Source: Rhizomys pruinosus
Taxonomy: Eukaryota > Chordata > Mammalia > Rodentia > Spalacidae
DNA: 64,000 nt
Assembly: GCA_009823505.1 (NCBI GenBank)
Contig: VZQC01005746.1
Span: 436,853 to 500,852 of the forward strand
Direction of reading: 5' to 3'
This document shows, piece after piece, positions 43,869-56,614 of the stretch. The notes under the pieces are model-generated. The model searched no databases. It saw only the letters and a list, made by a program, of their open reading frames with translations, and was not told the DNA's origin. Position 1 is the stretch's first letter, and every line of letters starts with the position of its first letter. The translations under genes were made by a program, and so were the position numbers.

Positions 43869-44102
43869 TGGGGGCTGGAGAGATGGCCTAGCGGTTAAGA
43901 GCACCGACTGCTCTTGCAGAGGACCCAGGTTCGATTCCCAACACCCACATGGCAGCTGAGAACCATCTTTAACTCCAGTTCCAGGGGAATCCGACACCCT
44001 CTTCTGACCTCTGTGGCATTGCACAACACGGGTGCACAACCCTACATGCAGACAGTACACTCATACACATAAATAAATAAATAAATAAAATTAAAAAGAA
44101 TA
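43869..44102 (+). mobile_element. B2 SINE (no internal duplication)
   Basis: Complete, head 'ggggctggagagatggcct', tail (AAAT)n; flanking duplication 'acagtatttatg'. Preceded at about 43745-43865 by a diverged B1. Confidence 0.95.
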
Positions 44103-44721
44103 TAAAAATACAGTATTTATGAAAAAATGAAATTCTTTATATTTAAGCGGAAAATGGAAGATTGTAGAGGTGTTTGGAAGGAAAATAATCTAAACTGAAT
44201 AGTAATGTATCCAGTGTTCCCCTACTGACGGTGGTTCCTGGCACATCTCCACCCTATGCAGCTTCTGCTTTTTCTCTTTTCTTCTGGATCACTTACTTTG
44301 ACTACAAAATCAGAATCTTCCACTGTCTCTAGAAATATCCCTGTTTTTCTACTCATTCACCCTTCATCAGGCTGCTCTGCATATTCGTACAGCTGTTCCT
44401 TTTTTCTTTGTGGTTTTTGGCTATCAATTTACCTTTGAGGGCATACAGCCATCTATTAAAAGCAAAACTTGAGACGTTCTCGATGTATCAAAAACTACTA
44501 TGTGAGGAGCTCTTGATCTTTATGATGGATATTTTTTTCAAAATGTCAAAATAGTCCTCTGACTATGGTATAACAGTACCCGTAGGGGAAGAAGGCACAA
44601 TGCCTTTCACTCTGGGGTAGAATATTATTCAGGAAGAGAGCCACCTACTGGCCAAGATGGTGAAAGGCAGAATCAGGTCAGAGAAGACCTCATTCCATGG
44701 TATTTTTGGTTTGTCTATTTT

Positions 44722-44764
<43 letters not shown>

Positions 44765-44912
44765 TTTTGCTTATTTGCTTTCTTAGAGCTAAAAAAGAGA
44801 CTCTTTACTGGAAAGAACTGACCCCAGTATTGGAATGAATAAATTTCCCTGACTTTTATATCTGTAATGGCTAATTATGGTATCAACTTCATTGAATTAA
44901 GAAATGCATTTC
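44103..44912. other. Unassigned; (TTTA)n at 44718-44768
   Basis: Tetranucleotide repeat; no gene recognised. Confidence 0.45.
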
Positions 44913-45121
44913 AGCGGCTGGAGAGATGGCTCAGCAGTTAAGAGCACTGGATGTTCTTGCAGAGGACCTGGGTTCCATTCCCAGAACCCACATGGCAGTT
45001 AACAAACATATGTAACTCCAGTTCCAGGGGATCTGATGCCCTTTTCTGACTTCAGGGGCATTGCACGATATTTACACTTACATAAATGAAGACAATACAC
45101 TCATACACATAAAAATAACAA
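44913..45121 (+). mobile_element. B2 SINE
   Basis: Head 'cggctggagagatggctcagc', A-rich tail. Confidence 0.9.
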
Positions 45122-45940
45122 AATACTTAGGAAATACAAATGCAGATCAGATTTGATGACATACACCTTTGTATGGCTGTGATGGACTTTTCAGAGACAA
45201 TCAGATGAGAATGGCTTAATTGATGGGTTAGCCCTGTGATAGATTTATATAATATGATGGCATCATTAGGAAGTGGGGAAATGTGGATGTTGGAATTCAG
45301 ATGGAGGTGTCCTAGGAGTTGTATCTCACTGTAACTTTTTCCTATATCCCATTATTTCTGCCTCTTGAGTGCCAAGAAATTAAGAAAACCCTCCATCTTG
45401 TCCTCTTGCTGCTGTGATCCTCTGTCTAATGTAGAGGACCATGCAATCATGATGAGACCCTCTGAAACCAGGGGCCAAAATCAATCTTTCTTCCCCTAAG
45501 TTGTTTCTGGCAGGTGTTTGTTAGAGAAAATACTACCAGCATCAGGTGAGTTATGTCCTATTTGGAAATGTATGGCTGTAGGGAGGAAAAGGATCAGAAT
45601 ATATCGCTTTCCTCCAGCCTGCTCTCTGAACCAGAGTTCCTGACCTTAACTTGTCTGGGTTCTGCAGGCCATGTAGAAAGCTGAACAGGAAATCAGAGAA
45701 AAGCTCCTGTTCAATGGCACATCAACTTTTTCTGAAGAGCAAGTTGGCTGTTACACAAATTCTTCCCCATTACATTTGGTAATCAGGATAACATTAACTT
45801 TCACATTGGATTAGCAATATGCTTAACCTTAACTAAGTTCTTAGAGAAATTAGGAATGTAACTAGAGGAATTTCAGACAATATAAAAATTGCCAGCCATC
45901 ACCTGCGGATTATGCAGTTGAGCAGAAAGGTAGCAGGGTT
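45122..45940. other. Unassigned; old interspersed repeat about 45170-45530
   Basis: The 45170-45530 block has the look of an ancient mammalian element ('gaaaccaggggccaaaatcaa'); not assigned. The rest is unrecognised. Confidence 0.35.
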
Positions 45941-46217
45941 AAGGAAAATATGACATTCAAGAGATATGTGTATGTATGTATATATTTATAACTAGGTATA
46001 TGTATGTATATATACTGTAGCAATCCAAGTTGGAGAGAACAACAAAAGAACTGAAAAAAACTCTGGAAAGACTCAGAAAAAGATGCAGGACATGTATGGC
46101 AGAGTGCAGGGATTTGGGTGGGGTGGGGGGCATAGAAAGGGAAGAAACTCTAGATTCGATTGAGAAATGATGTATGACCATTGGAAAAAGTTTAATAACA
46201 ATAAAAAAAAGAAAGAA
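45941..46217 (+). mobile_element. L1 3' UTR fragment
   Basis: 277-bp insertion with G-rich tract and A-rich tail; duplication aaaggtagcag(g/a)gtt at 45926-45940 and 46218-46232. It starts with an ATGT-rich microsatellite. Confidence 0.85.
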
Positions 46218-46599
46218 AAAGGTAGCAGAGTTATCTATGAAACATTGTGACTGAAGTTAATCAGGTGATTGTAATGGCTGAGATCTCCCTAAATCTATGC
46301 CTGAGCTTAGAGCTATAATCTTCAGATTATGTCTCTCCTGTTTATGAATAAGAGGGCTTGAAATTACACTGGAAATTATTTTCGTTCCTTTTTTTCCTCT
46401 ACAATTTATTTTTTTCCTCTACAATTTAGGATCAGGTATATCTGGACATTTTTGGGCAAACCTGTCTTTGGGATTATGTAACACATTTTAAATATTTTGA
46501 CTCATATTCATTACTTGCTGTTTACTATTTAAATGTACTTTTAATTACATTTATATTTATGTTGATATCATATGCATAAATTCTACTTTCTTTTTTAAA

Positions 46600-46786
46600 T
46601 TAAAAAAAATTTTTTATGTGTATGAGTGTACTGTCTGCAAGTAGGTTGATGCACCTGTGTTGGGCAGTGCCGTGAAACTGGAGTTAAAAATGGTTTTTAG
46701 CCACCTTGTGGGTGCTGGGAATCGAACCCGGATCCTCTGCAAGAGCAGTCAGTGCTCTTAACTGCTGAGCCATCTCTCCAGCCCCT
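46600..46786 (-). mobile_element. B2 SINE, internally deleted
   Basis: Reverse B2 lacking the 'gaggtcagaagagggtg' block; head 'gagccatctctccagcccc'. Confidence 0.8.
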
Positions 46787-46840
46787 CTACTTATTTCTAT
46801 TCTGTCAGTTTTCTCTGAAATTCACTGTAGCTATATCTTG

Positions 46841-47024
46841 CTTTTTTTTTTTTGTTGTTTTGTTTTGTTTTGTTTTGTTTTGTATTTTTGAGACAGGGTC
46901 TCTCTTTAGTCCCAGCTGGCCTGGAGCTCACTCTGTAGACCAGGCTGGCCTTGAACTCATAGAGATCCACCTGCCTCTGCCTCCCAAGTGCTAGGATTAA
47001 AGGCATGCACCACCACACCCAGCT
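46841..47024 (-). mobile_element. B1 SINE, part of a B1/U2 chimera
   Basis: Poly-T and (GTTTT)n tail at the left, complete B1 body, full-length 5' end at 47024 (..cacacccagct). It shares one target-site duplication with the adjoining U2 fragment (46832-46846 and 47079-47093, 14 of 15 identical). Confidence 0.92.
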
Positions 47025-47029
47025 ATGAG

Positions 47030-47079
47030 ATTGCTCAGCCTTTTGGCTAAGATCATGTGTAGTATCTGTTCTTATCAGT
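47030..47079 (+). pseudogene. U2 snRNA 5' fragment, retroposed
   Basis: The first roughly 53 nucleotides of spliceosomal U2 RNA, which pairs with the intron branch point. 'ccttttggctaagatca' and 'gtgtagtatctgttcttatc' are diagnostic. Three bases are missing near the 5' end and the copy stops after 'cagt'; the branch-point pairing sequence is included but the Sm site and 3' stem-loops are absent, and there is no snRNA promoter upstream (a B1 is there instead). Non-functional. It is oriented opposite to the B1 with both 5' ends meeting. Confidence 0.92.
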
Positions 47080-47093
47080 ATACCTTGCTTTTT

Positions 47094-47914
47094 ATCCTAG
47101 ATTTATTCACTTGTTATATTTTCAATAAAATTGGAGAACTACATGACAGGGATAAAGGTACTTCAATAGGAGTAGGGTGAAGAGACAGCACTGAGAGATA
47201 CACTTTGTCCACATCTTATAAAGAGTGACTTTATTCCACCCACCCAAGCCACACAAGTACACTACACTTGGTCATTATGCCCCTGATGCCCATACAGCTG
47301 TCCCAAAATGGAGGCAAATATCCACTTGTCACAATACAGTATAAACTGGACACAGCTATGTTTATCCTTAGCTTCAGGACTAAGAATGTGAATTTGGCCA
47401 CATCCAACCCTCCCTGTTTGCCGATTTCTGAGTTCCTGTAGTCAGTATTGAACACAATGGTAAAGCTAAACACAGAAACACAGTAGCTATGCTCCTATGC
47501 CTGATAAATAATCCACAGCTCTTCTGTGCTACTTTAGAGGCTTCTAGGTCTGGTTCCAGTAGAAAGAGACTATACCAGGCCCATAACTCCTATGTCTGGA
47601 AGAAGTTGAAGGAGCCAGCTTCAGAATCTGGAATATGTTCAGTAAGTTTATTTTTTTCCTTCTGGTTTTAAGACCTGAATTTTGGATTTAGCATCCACAT
47701 AAGAAGACTGGAGTAAAGGCCGAGTGAACAGAGTTCTTCATAAACATCAGGGTTCCTAGCATAGATGGAGTCAAACTCAGCAGCCTGCAGAGTACTGGAA
47801 GGGCCAGTGACGGCCAGTCACAGCCAGTCACTCCTGAGGACAATGCCACCCAGGTATGAGGCCAGAGACTTTCTAGAAAGATGAATATTGAAATAAGTTT
47901 ATTGGAAGAGTGCA
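47094..47914. other. Unassigned sequence
   Basis: No gene or repeat recognised. An 80-codon minus-strand frame at 47231-47473 has no family I know. Confidence 0.4.
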
Positions 47915-48142
47915 ATTTTTTTTAATTTTTTTATTATTTACTTTTGTATATGTATGAATATACTGCCTGCATGTAGGTTTGTGCATGCATGTCATGCAAT
48001 GACGCAGAGAGAGGTCAGAAGAGGGTGTCGGATTCCCCTGGAACTGGAGTTAAAGATGGTTTTCAGCCACCATGTGTATTGAACCTGGGTCCTCTGCAAG
48101 AGCAGTTGGCGCTCTTAACCGCTAGGCCATCTCTCCAGCCCG
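47915..48142 (-). mobile_element. B2 SINE
   Basis: Reverse B2 flanked by gaagagtgcaattt (47905 and 48143 areas). Confidence 0.92.
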
Positions 48143-48265
48143 GAAGAGTGCAATTTCCAAAAGCAAGGACATTTGTGAAAATTATTTAACTTAGTTCATT
48201 GAAAAGAGGACACAGGCACATCTATTATCCTTCTGTTCATTTCAATGAGTACACTCAGCACTTTT

Positions 48266-50932
48266 TTAAAAATTTTATTTTATTTTTATTTATTTTTTAT
48301 TATATATTCCATACAAGATTATCAAATCTCGACCCGTGTTCCCCACCCTATGCTCCCACCCCACCAGATCTCATGTATCCTGACAAACATGCTTTTCATC
48401 TCTTTCTCAGTCTTTCTTGATATTCTCCATGTGGAAGTTGACTGCTTTGAGCAGAAGGTCACTGTTTCAGTTAGTTCATTGATGCAGTCCTTTTTGTTGT
48501 TGTTGTTGTTGTTGTTTCCAATATGCATCACTCCCAACTGCTTTTGTCCAAGCACAAGAAATACTTACAACTAGGTAATTGGCACTAGTGTCCACAGATG
48601 AGGGATACCATTCGTCCTTTGTTTTTCTGGGACTGTGTTACTTCACTCAGCATGATGTCTTCTAGCTCCAGCCATTTTCCTGCAAAGCTCATGATGTCAT
48701 CTTTCTTTACTGCTGCATAGAACTCCACTGTGTAGTTGTAGCACATTTTCTCTATCCACTCGTCAGTTGAAGGGCATTTGGGTTGGTTCCAGCTCCTTGC
48801 TATTGTGAAGAGAGCTGAAATAAACATGGCCATGCATGTATCTCTGTGGTGGGGTGAGTCTTGGGGGTACATGTCTAGGAGTGGTATGGCTGGGTCAGGT
48901 GGCAAGTTCATTCCAAGTCTTCCAAGGGTTCACACTGCTTTCCATAGTGGCTGTTTACATTCCCACCAGCAGTGGATAAGTGTTCCCATTTCCCCACAAC
49001 CTCTCCAGCACTTGTGTGCTGGATAGCTTTAGTGTCAACTTGACACACCTGGGTTGAGGGAGCCTCAATTTGGGAATTTGGTCCATTGAATTGGCCTGTG
49101 GCCACATCTGTGGTGTATTGTCTTGATTGTTGAGCAGTGGCAGTATAAGAAGGCAGGCTGGGCATGAGCGAAAGCAAGCAAGCCGCTGAACATGGCCTGT
49201 GCTTCAGCTCCTGCCTCCAGGTTCCTGCCCTGAGTTCCTGTCTTGGGCTCCCTAAGTAATGAACTGTGACCCAGGAGATGTAAGCTGAATAAACCCTTTC
49301 CTCCCCAAGTTGGTGTCGGTCAGAGTATTTTGTCACAGCAATGGAAGACAAACCAGAACAACTTGGTATCATTTGTTTTCTTGATCCTAGCCAGTCTTAT
49401 TGGAGTAAGATGATATCTTAAAGTGGTTTTAATTTGCATTTCCTTAATTATTAGTGATGTTGAACACTTCTTAAGGTGTTTCTCAGCCATCTCTAATTCC
49501 TCACTTGTGAAGTCTCTGTTCAGCTCTTTGCTCCATCTATTGAGTGGGTCATTTGTTTTCTTTCTTCTTTGTTTTTTGAGTAGTTTATATATTCTGGAAA
49601 TCAATGCTTTGTCAGATGTATCTGCAGTGAAGGTTTCCTCCCACTCTGTGGGATTTCTCTTCACTTCCTTGATTGTTTCTTTTGATGTACAGAAGCTTTT
49701 GAGTTTAATGAGGTCCCATTTGTCAATTGTCGACCTTAATTCTTGTGCAGCTGCTGTCTGATTTAGGAAGTCTTTTCCTACGCCTATGTCTTGTAGTCTG
49801 CTGCCAACTTTTTCTTCTATCACCTTCAGAGTTTGGGGTTTCACGTTGAGGTCTTTAATCCATCTGGAGTTGACTTTTGTACAGGGCGAGAGGTAGGGGT
49901 TTAATTTCATTCTTCTACAAGTGGTGATCCAGTTTTGCCAACACCACTTGCTGAAGATGCTGTCTTTTCTCCATTGTGGTTTCTTGGCCCCCTTGTCAAA
50001 TATGAGATGGCTGAAATTGTATGTGCTCAGATTTGGATCTTCGGTTTTGTTCCATTGGTCAACAGGTCTGTTTTTGTGCCAGTACCAGGCTGTTTTTATG
50101 ACTATAGCCCTGTAGTATAGTTTAAAATCTGGTATAGAGATCCCTCCTGTGTAGCTCTTTTCACTCAGGATTGATTTGGCTATTCGGGGTCTTTTGTTTC
50201 TCCAAATGAATTTAAGAACTTTTGTTTCCAAGCCTGTGAAGAAACTCTTGGGGATTTTGATTGGGATTGCATTAAATCTATACAAGAGTTTTGGTAAAAT
50301 GGACATTTTTACAATGTTAATTTTCCCAATCCATGAGCATGGGAGGTTTTTCCATCTTCTGAGGTCTTCTTCAATTTCTTTCTTTAAGGGTTTAAAATTT
50401 TTGTTGTAGAGGTCTTTGGTGTCTTTGGTTAGGTTTGTTCCTAGGTATCTTATTGTTTTTGAGGCTATTGTGAGTGGGAAGGTCTCTTTGAATTCTTTCT
50501 CCAGTTGCTTGTTCTTGGTGTAAAGAAAGGCCATTGATTTTTTAAGGTTAATTTTGTATCCTGCCACTTTGCTGAAGCTGTTAATTGTTTCTAGGAGTTT
50601 TCTGGTGGAGTTTTTAGCATCCCTTAAGTAAACAAGCATATCATCAGCAAATATGGATAGCTTGACTTCCTCTTTTCCAGTTAGTACTCTTTTAATTTCC
50701 TTTTCTTGCCTTATTGCTCTAGCAAGTGTTTCAAGCACTATATTGAAGAGGAGTGGTGACAGGGGGCAGCCTTGCAGAGTTCCTACCTTTAAAGCGAATG
50801 TTTCTGTCATTTCCCCATTTAAGATGATATTGGCTGTGGGTTTCCTGTATATGGAATGATCCCTCCAATCCAATTCCCTCTACGACTTTAAGCATGAAGG
50901 GATGCTGGATTTTGTCAAAGGCTTTTTCAGCG
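48266..50932 (-). mobile_element. L1, antisense, 5'-truncated, relatively young
   Basis: 14-bp duplication cactcagcactttt at 48252-48265 and 50933-50946. 3' UTR (48266-48580) has AATAAA-type signals and a (GTT)n run. ORF2 is read on the minus strand: C-terminal part at 48911-48585, and a long open stretch from 50873 to about 49370 with the reverse-transcriptase catalytic motif FADDMLVYL. The 5' end, endonuclease and ORF1 are missing, and another repeat at 49015-49360 splits ORF2, so it is immobile. The long open frame shows it is younger than the other L1s here. Confidence 0.93.
49015..49360 (+). mobile_element. Rodent interspersed repeat inserted in L1
   Basis: Begins 'tgtgctggatagctttagtg', includes 'gtcaacttgacacacc' and 'gctgaataaaccctttcctc', and ends 'cacagcaatggaagacaaacc', a repeat common in rodent genomes; I do not assign the family. 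L1 sequence continues on both sides, with a short possible duplication (cacttg / aacttg). Confidence 0.75.
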
Positions 50933-50946
50933 CACTCAGCACTTTT

Positions 50947-51954
50947 AATGCATATTTGGCATTTGGGACCTTTCTTGAGGATTAAGATTCACAAAACAAA
51001 GAATATCAAAACTATATAAATAAATTAGAAACCATTCACTTTTTTTGAGTGACTGTATCAGAACCTATGGGAATCATTCATAAATACATCCATATCTTTT
51101 AAAAATCAAACAAAAAGGAGACAAACAATGGAATTTAAAGCAGAACTCGGCCTTTGTTATCTTGGCCCCTTACTCTACCAATCTCATATCATATCCTCTA
51201 ATGAAAAGTTCTTATCTCAATTTCCTAGGGTATTATATGTCTGGGGTGTCCTTCATTTATAGTTCTGACAAAGAGTAGTGTAAATGAGTGCCTTTCAGAT
51301 ACTGAGATTACTGAGTTAATATTTTAAATTATTTTAGACTAGTGGTTGGGCCATATTTAGCATATGGTGATTTTCTCCATTTCCATTTTTAAAAACACCA
51401 TTATTATTTTCTACTCCAAGAACAGACTATTTTGGGATCATCTAATTTCCATTCTCCTAATTCTAGGCTTTTTCTCAAGGCAGTGATTTCATTGTCTGAG
51501 TGGACTATTAGCGGTGGAATTCTCAAGCAAGGCTAATAATACCTGCTCTCCTGTCTGACTGTGCTCTAGTGATGAGGGTCAGGTTGCCTGTCTCCCGTAA
51601 GTTGGTTGGTTTGACACCTCCTTTCTCTCTCAACTGGATTAAACTAAAACATCAGCTGGAAAGTCTTGCAAGGCTGAGGGCTGTCTTTTGACCTAGGGGT
51701 GTTGTTTTTCCTTTTTCGTTTGCCAGAAGCAACACTTCTGCACTTCAAAATTACTCTTCCTCACCTCTCACACATCTGCAATTTTTGCTAACATTTTGCC
51801 ATTTTGTAGGGGAAAGTTACTTCCTTTTTTTCATTTTTAGGATATTTGGACTTACATTTGTTTTCACTTTGGCCACAAACTACTCGTTTTTGCTTTCTAT
51901 GAAAGCTGAAATAGGAAATTCTGCCTTGAAAATTATAGGAAAAAATAATGCCAC
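50947..51954. other. Unassigned sequence
   Basis: About 1 kb with no recognised gene or repeat. Confidence 0.4.
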
Positions 51955-52400
51955 GCCTTTACTTTCTTACTCCTTTCTTACTTTACTTTCTTACTGCTTT
52001 CTTACTTTACTTTCTTACTCCTTTCTTTACTTTCTTACTCCTTTCTTACTTTGCTTTCTTACTCCTTAAAAAAAATTTTTTTTTTTGTGTGTGTGTGTGT
52101 GAATGTTCTGTCTGCATGTAGGTCTGTGCACCGGTGTGGTGCAATTCCACGGAGGTCAGAAGAGGGTCTCGGATTCCCCTGGAACTGGAGTTCTCCTGGA
52201 ATTGAATTACAGATGGTTCTCAGCCCCCCATGTGGGCGCTGGAGATCGAACCCGGGTCCTCTGCAAGAGCGGTCAGTGCTCTTAACCGCTAGGCCATCCC
52301 TCCAGCCCTGTCTTACTCCTTTCTTACTTTACTTTCTTACTCCTTTCTTACTTTACTTTCTTACTCCTTTCTTACTTTACTTTCTTACTCCTTTCTTATA
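51955..52400. repeat. 24-bp minisatellite split by a B2
   Basis: Units of tttactttcttactcctttc.. type (about 24 bp) at 51955-52068 and 52312-52400, one array before the B2 (52066-52308) landed in it. Confidence 0.93.
52066..52308 (-). mobile_element. B2 SINE inside the minisatellite, with internal duplication
   Basis: T-rich tail and (GT)n at left, head 'aggccatccctccagccc' at right, duplication of the array motif (tcttactcctt) on both sides. Confidence 0.92.
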
Positions 52401-53144
52401 TCCTTCAGAATGAAGTCGGAAATAATACAAGAGCAGAAAGTGGTGATGAAGATTCACTATGTGAAATGTAAGTTATAAAATGCCTGTCATTTAAATTTAA
52501 GAAGAAAAAAAATAGGTGCATAAAGGAAACTATTACTTTTGAATGTATTAACTTGGGTGTCTTTCATTGGCAGAATGAGTCAGAGATGAACAAACCAAAG
52601 AAAGAGACTCACAAACAGATGGGCATAGATAAACCAAAAGAATCACCTGGAATTGATGAGAAGGACAATAATTTCAGTACATAAAAAAATTAAATAATGT
52701 TTCAAAACTCTCAGAAATTTTGTTTCCAATATTTTACATTGTGTAAAAGTACCATATTGTCATAATCTACTCCATCAGTTGATGGACATTTAGGTTGTTT
52801 CCATTTCCTGGCTACTGTGAACACAGAAGCAATGAACACAGATGAACAGGTATCTCTGTAGAAGGACACAGATTCCTATGAATATGTGCCCAAGACACAT
52901 AGCTGGGTCATGTGGTAGAAATATTTCAATTTCAAGGAACCACCATATTGATTTCCAGAGTAGCTGTAGCAATTTGCACTCCCACTAGAGGTGAATTCCC
53001 CTTCCTCCACATCCACACCGCCATTTACTGTCATTTGTTTTTGCATCTTAGCCATTCCGACTGGAGTAAAATGAAATCTCAAAGTAATTTAATTCCCACT
53101 TTCCTGATCGCTAAAGATGCTGAACATTTAAAATTTTCTCTCAG

Positions 53145-53372
53145 GAGGCTGGAGAAATGACTCAGTAGTTAAGAGCACTGGGTGCTCTTGCAGAGGACCC
53201 AGGTTTGATTTCCAGCAGCCTCATGGAGCTAACAATCATCCATTAATCCAGTTCCAGGGGATATGATGCCCTCTTCTACTGACAGGCATTGCATGACATG
53301 GGTACACTTACATACAGGCAGGCAATACATTCATACATATAAAATAAAAATAATAAAATATTAAAAATTTTA
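53145..53372 (+). mobile_element. B2 SINE
   Basis: Head 'ggaggctggagaaatgactca', A-rich tail; in the old L1. Confidence 0.85.
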
Positions 53373-54967
53373 AATGCTTCTCAGCCATTTGCATTCCATT
53401 TCTTGAAACTGTTTCTCCCCCTTTTATGGTTTTGTATCTTCTGTCAGAAGCTAAAATTTTTTCTCCATAATGTAAGTAGTGTCTTCACTCAAACGATGGT
53501 GTCCTTTGCTGTACAGAAGCTTTTTAGTTTCATGTGGTCTCATTTGTTAGTTGTTGAGTTGTTGGACCTAATGCCTGCACTGTCAGACTCCTGTTGAGAA
53601 AGTCCTTTCCTATGGCTATGAGTTCAAGTGGAGTTCTTACTTTGTCCTCGATCTGATTCAGGGTATCGTGTTTTATGTTGAGGTCCTTGATCCATTTGGA
53701 ATTGAGTTTTGCACACAGTGAGAGGTAGTTTTATTCTACATGTCACTCTCCAGTTTGACCATCACCATTTGTTGATCATGTTTTTTCTCCACTGTGTATT
53801 TTTGGCCATAATATGTGTCCTCAATTCTATTACATTGATGAATATGTCAGCTTTTATGCCAGTACTATGATGCTTTCATTATTATAGCTGTAGCATAATT
53901 TAAAAATCAGATGGATTCAGAACTTATTTTATTGTTCAGGACTGTTTTGGATAGCCTGGAGCCTGGGTTTTTGCGTTTACATATGAAATTTGAGATTATT
54001 TTTAAATTTATGTGAAGAATTGTGGTGGAATTTTAATGGGGATTGTGTTAAATGTGTATATTGCTTTTTGTAGGATGCCTATTTTCACAATCCTACCATC
54101 TATGAGCATCTTCCGGAATCGTCTTCAGTTTCTTAGCATTTTTATTATACAGGTCTTTTATTTCCTTGGTCAGATTGATTGGAAGATTTTTTTTTGTTTT
54201 TGTTTTTGTTCTTGTCCTTTTTTTTTTTTTTTTTTTTCTATTTATTTTTTTGTTTCCATGGTTTCTTTCTCACTTGATTGTTGTGGGTATACAGGAAGGC
54301 TACTGATTTTCTGTGTTTGTTTCCAATTTGTCTCCTTCATTTGTCTTATTGCTCTACCTAAAACTTCAAGCAGTATTTTGAACAGGAATGAAGAGAATGG
54401 ACATACTTGCCTTGATCTTGTTTTTAGTGAAAATTCCTTTAGTGTTTCTCACTTACTATGATGCTACCTGTTGGCCTGTTGTATACTGATGGTATTATGT
54501 TGATATATTCTCCTATATACTTAGATACTCATGACTTCTACCATGAAGGAATTTGGATTTTGTCCAGGGTCTTTTCTGCATCTAATATGTTAATAATGTA
54601 ATTTGTGTCTTTGAGTCAGTTTATTTGGCGTATTACATGTATGGATTTACATGCATCTCTGGGATGAAGCCGACTTGATCATGGTGGATAATCTTTTTGA
54701 TGTGTTCTCTTGCATTTGATTTTGCAAATATTTTATTGAGAATTTTTGCATCTATGTTCATCACAGAGACTGGACTATAATTTTCATTTTCTGTTAGATC
54801 TTTGTTCTTGGTGTTAAGGTAATATTGGCTTCATGAAAATAATTTGGGAGTAATTCTCTCTCTTTTATTTTATAGAATAATTTGTAGAGTAATAGTATTA
54901 GTTACTCTTTGAAATCCTTGTAAAATTCTGCCATGAATTCATTTGATCCTGGGAATTTCTAGTTGGG

Positions 54968-55183
54968 AGATTTAAAAAATTAATTTAATTCTTTTTATTT
55001 GTGTCTATAAGTGTTTTTGCCTGCATGTATGTAGGTAAACCTGTGTCATGCAGTGCCCACAAAGGCCAAAGAGGGCATCATATCTGGAACTGAAGTTATG
55101 GACAGTTACTATGTGGGTACTGGGAATAGGATGTCTGCAAGAATATCCAGTGCTATTAACCTCTGATATCCATCTCATCAGCT
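54968..55183 (-). mobile_element. B2 SINE, diverged
   Basis: Reverse B2 'gcctgcatgtatgtagg ... catctcatcagctcc'. Confidence 0.8.
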
Positions 55184-55552
55184 CCTCCCACTTGATTTAA
55201 TGCATTCTATAAAATAAGGGCTATAGAGTCTGATTGTGTTCCCCCAGTGGTCTTCAATGTGGGTCCATGCACTTGATCCTGGTTAACCTACTGAGAGTCC
55301 CATCCTTGAAAAAGACTGTCTCTGGACCTCCCAGAAGCCATTTCCTTAGTTTGGGTTGGAGTTCCTTACCTACTTCCTCATTATCTGGGCTTTTGTCTGG
55401 TTTGAACTTGCATGCTGTAATTACTGGTGTGAGTTCATATAAGTAACTAAGCATCTGTCTGGAAAACTGTTTCCTTGTGGTCATCCACCACCTCTGCCTC
55501 TTAGTCTTTCACCTCCTGTTTGACAATGATCCCTGAGCCTCTAGAGGAAGCA

Positions 55553-55732
55553 GTTTATTTTATTTTATGTGTTTTGCCTGGGTGCACCCATTCATGCAAT
55601 GTCTACAGAGGCCAGAAAAGGGAACTACCTCCACTGGAACTAGAGTCACAGATGGCCATAAGCAATCATGTGGGTGCTAGGAACTGAACCCAGTTCCTCT
55701 GCAAAAGCAGAGGTGAGCCATTTCCCCAGCCC
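55553..55732 (-). mobile_element. B2 SINE, diverged
   Basis: Reverse B2 'gttttgcctgggtgcacc ... gagccatttccccagcccc'. Confidence 0.75.
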
Positions 55733-56129
55733 CAGGCCTGGATCCTGTTTTCTTACTCAATCTATTAGTCTGTGTCTCTTTATTGGGAAATTGAGGCCAT
55801 TAATAGTCTGAGTTGTTATTAAAAGATAAATATCTTTATATACTACATACATTGATAATTCATAATTTATATATACACATATACATATATGTATATATAT
55901 GCATAGTTTATAATACATATATTAGTTTCTGTGATTTTGTTCTTTTTGTGTTTTGTCAGATCTCTTTTGATTACTTGTCCCGGCATTGTTTGTTTGTTTC
56001 CCATGACCTGCTGGGTGTTTTTAATCTTCTGTTCAGTATTCCTGTAAGTATTCTTTTTAATATCCTGTGTAGAGCTGGCTTAGTAGCCATAAATTCCTTT
56101 AATATGCTTTTATCATAGAAAGTTTCTAT

Positions 56130-56287
56130 TTTTTAATTTTTTGGTCTTTTTGAGACAGGGTCTCCCATTAGTCCCAGCTGGCCTGGAATTCACTATGTAG
56201 AGCATGCTGTCCTGAACTTACAGAGATCCACCTGCCTCTGCCTCCCAAGTGCTGAGATTAAAGGCATGTACCACCATGCCAGGCTGA
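56130..56287 (-). mobile_element. B1 SINE
   Basis: T-rich left end, 'gagacagggtctcccatta', full 5' end; duplication 'gaaagttt' on both sides. Confidence 0.9.
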
Positions 56288-56452
56288 AAGTTTAATACAT
56301 TGTTTTGCTGTGTGTAACAGTCTGGGTTGACAGTTGTGCCCTTTAATGATTTTGGATAAATTTTCCAGGCCTTAGTGACTTTAAAGTTTTCTGTTAAATA
56401 ATTGGGTGTTATTTTAAAATTAATTTAAATAATTGATGGACCTGCTTTTTAT

Positions 56453-56614
56453 TTATTTATTTTTTAACTATTTTTTTAGATTTTTTAAAAATTTTATTTA
56501 TTTTTTATGTGTATGAATGTACTGTCTGCATGTAGGTTTGTGCACCTGTGTCGTGCAATGCCGCGGAGGTCAGAAGATGGTCTTGGATTCCCCTGGAACT
56601 GGAGTTCTCCTGGA
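56453..56614 (-). mobile_element. B2 SINE, 5'-truncated
   Basis: Only the 3' half, but with a perfect duplication atggacctgcttttta (56436-56451 and 56615-56630), so truncation happened at insertion. Confidence 0.92.

Noticed and set aside
47030..47079. A working U2 snRNA gene
   Set aside because: Only the first quarter of the RNA is present, without promoter elements, Sm site or 3' box.
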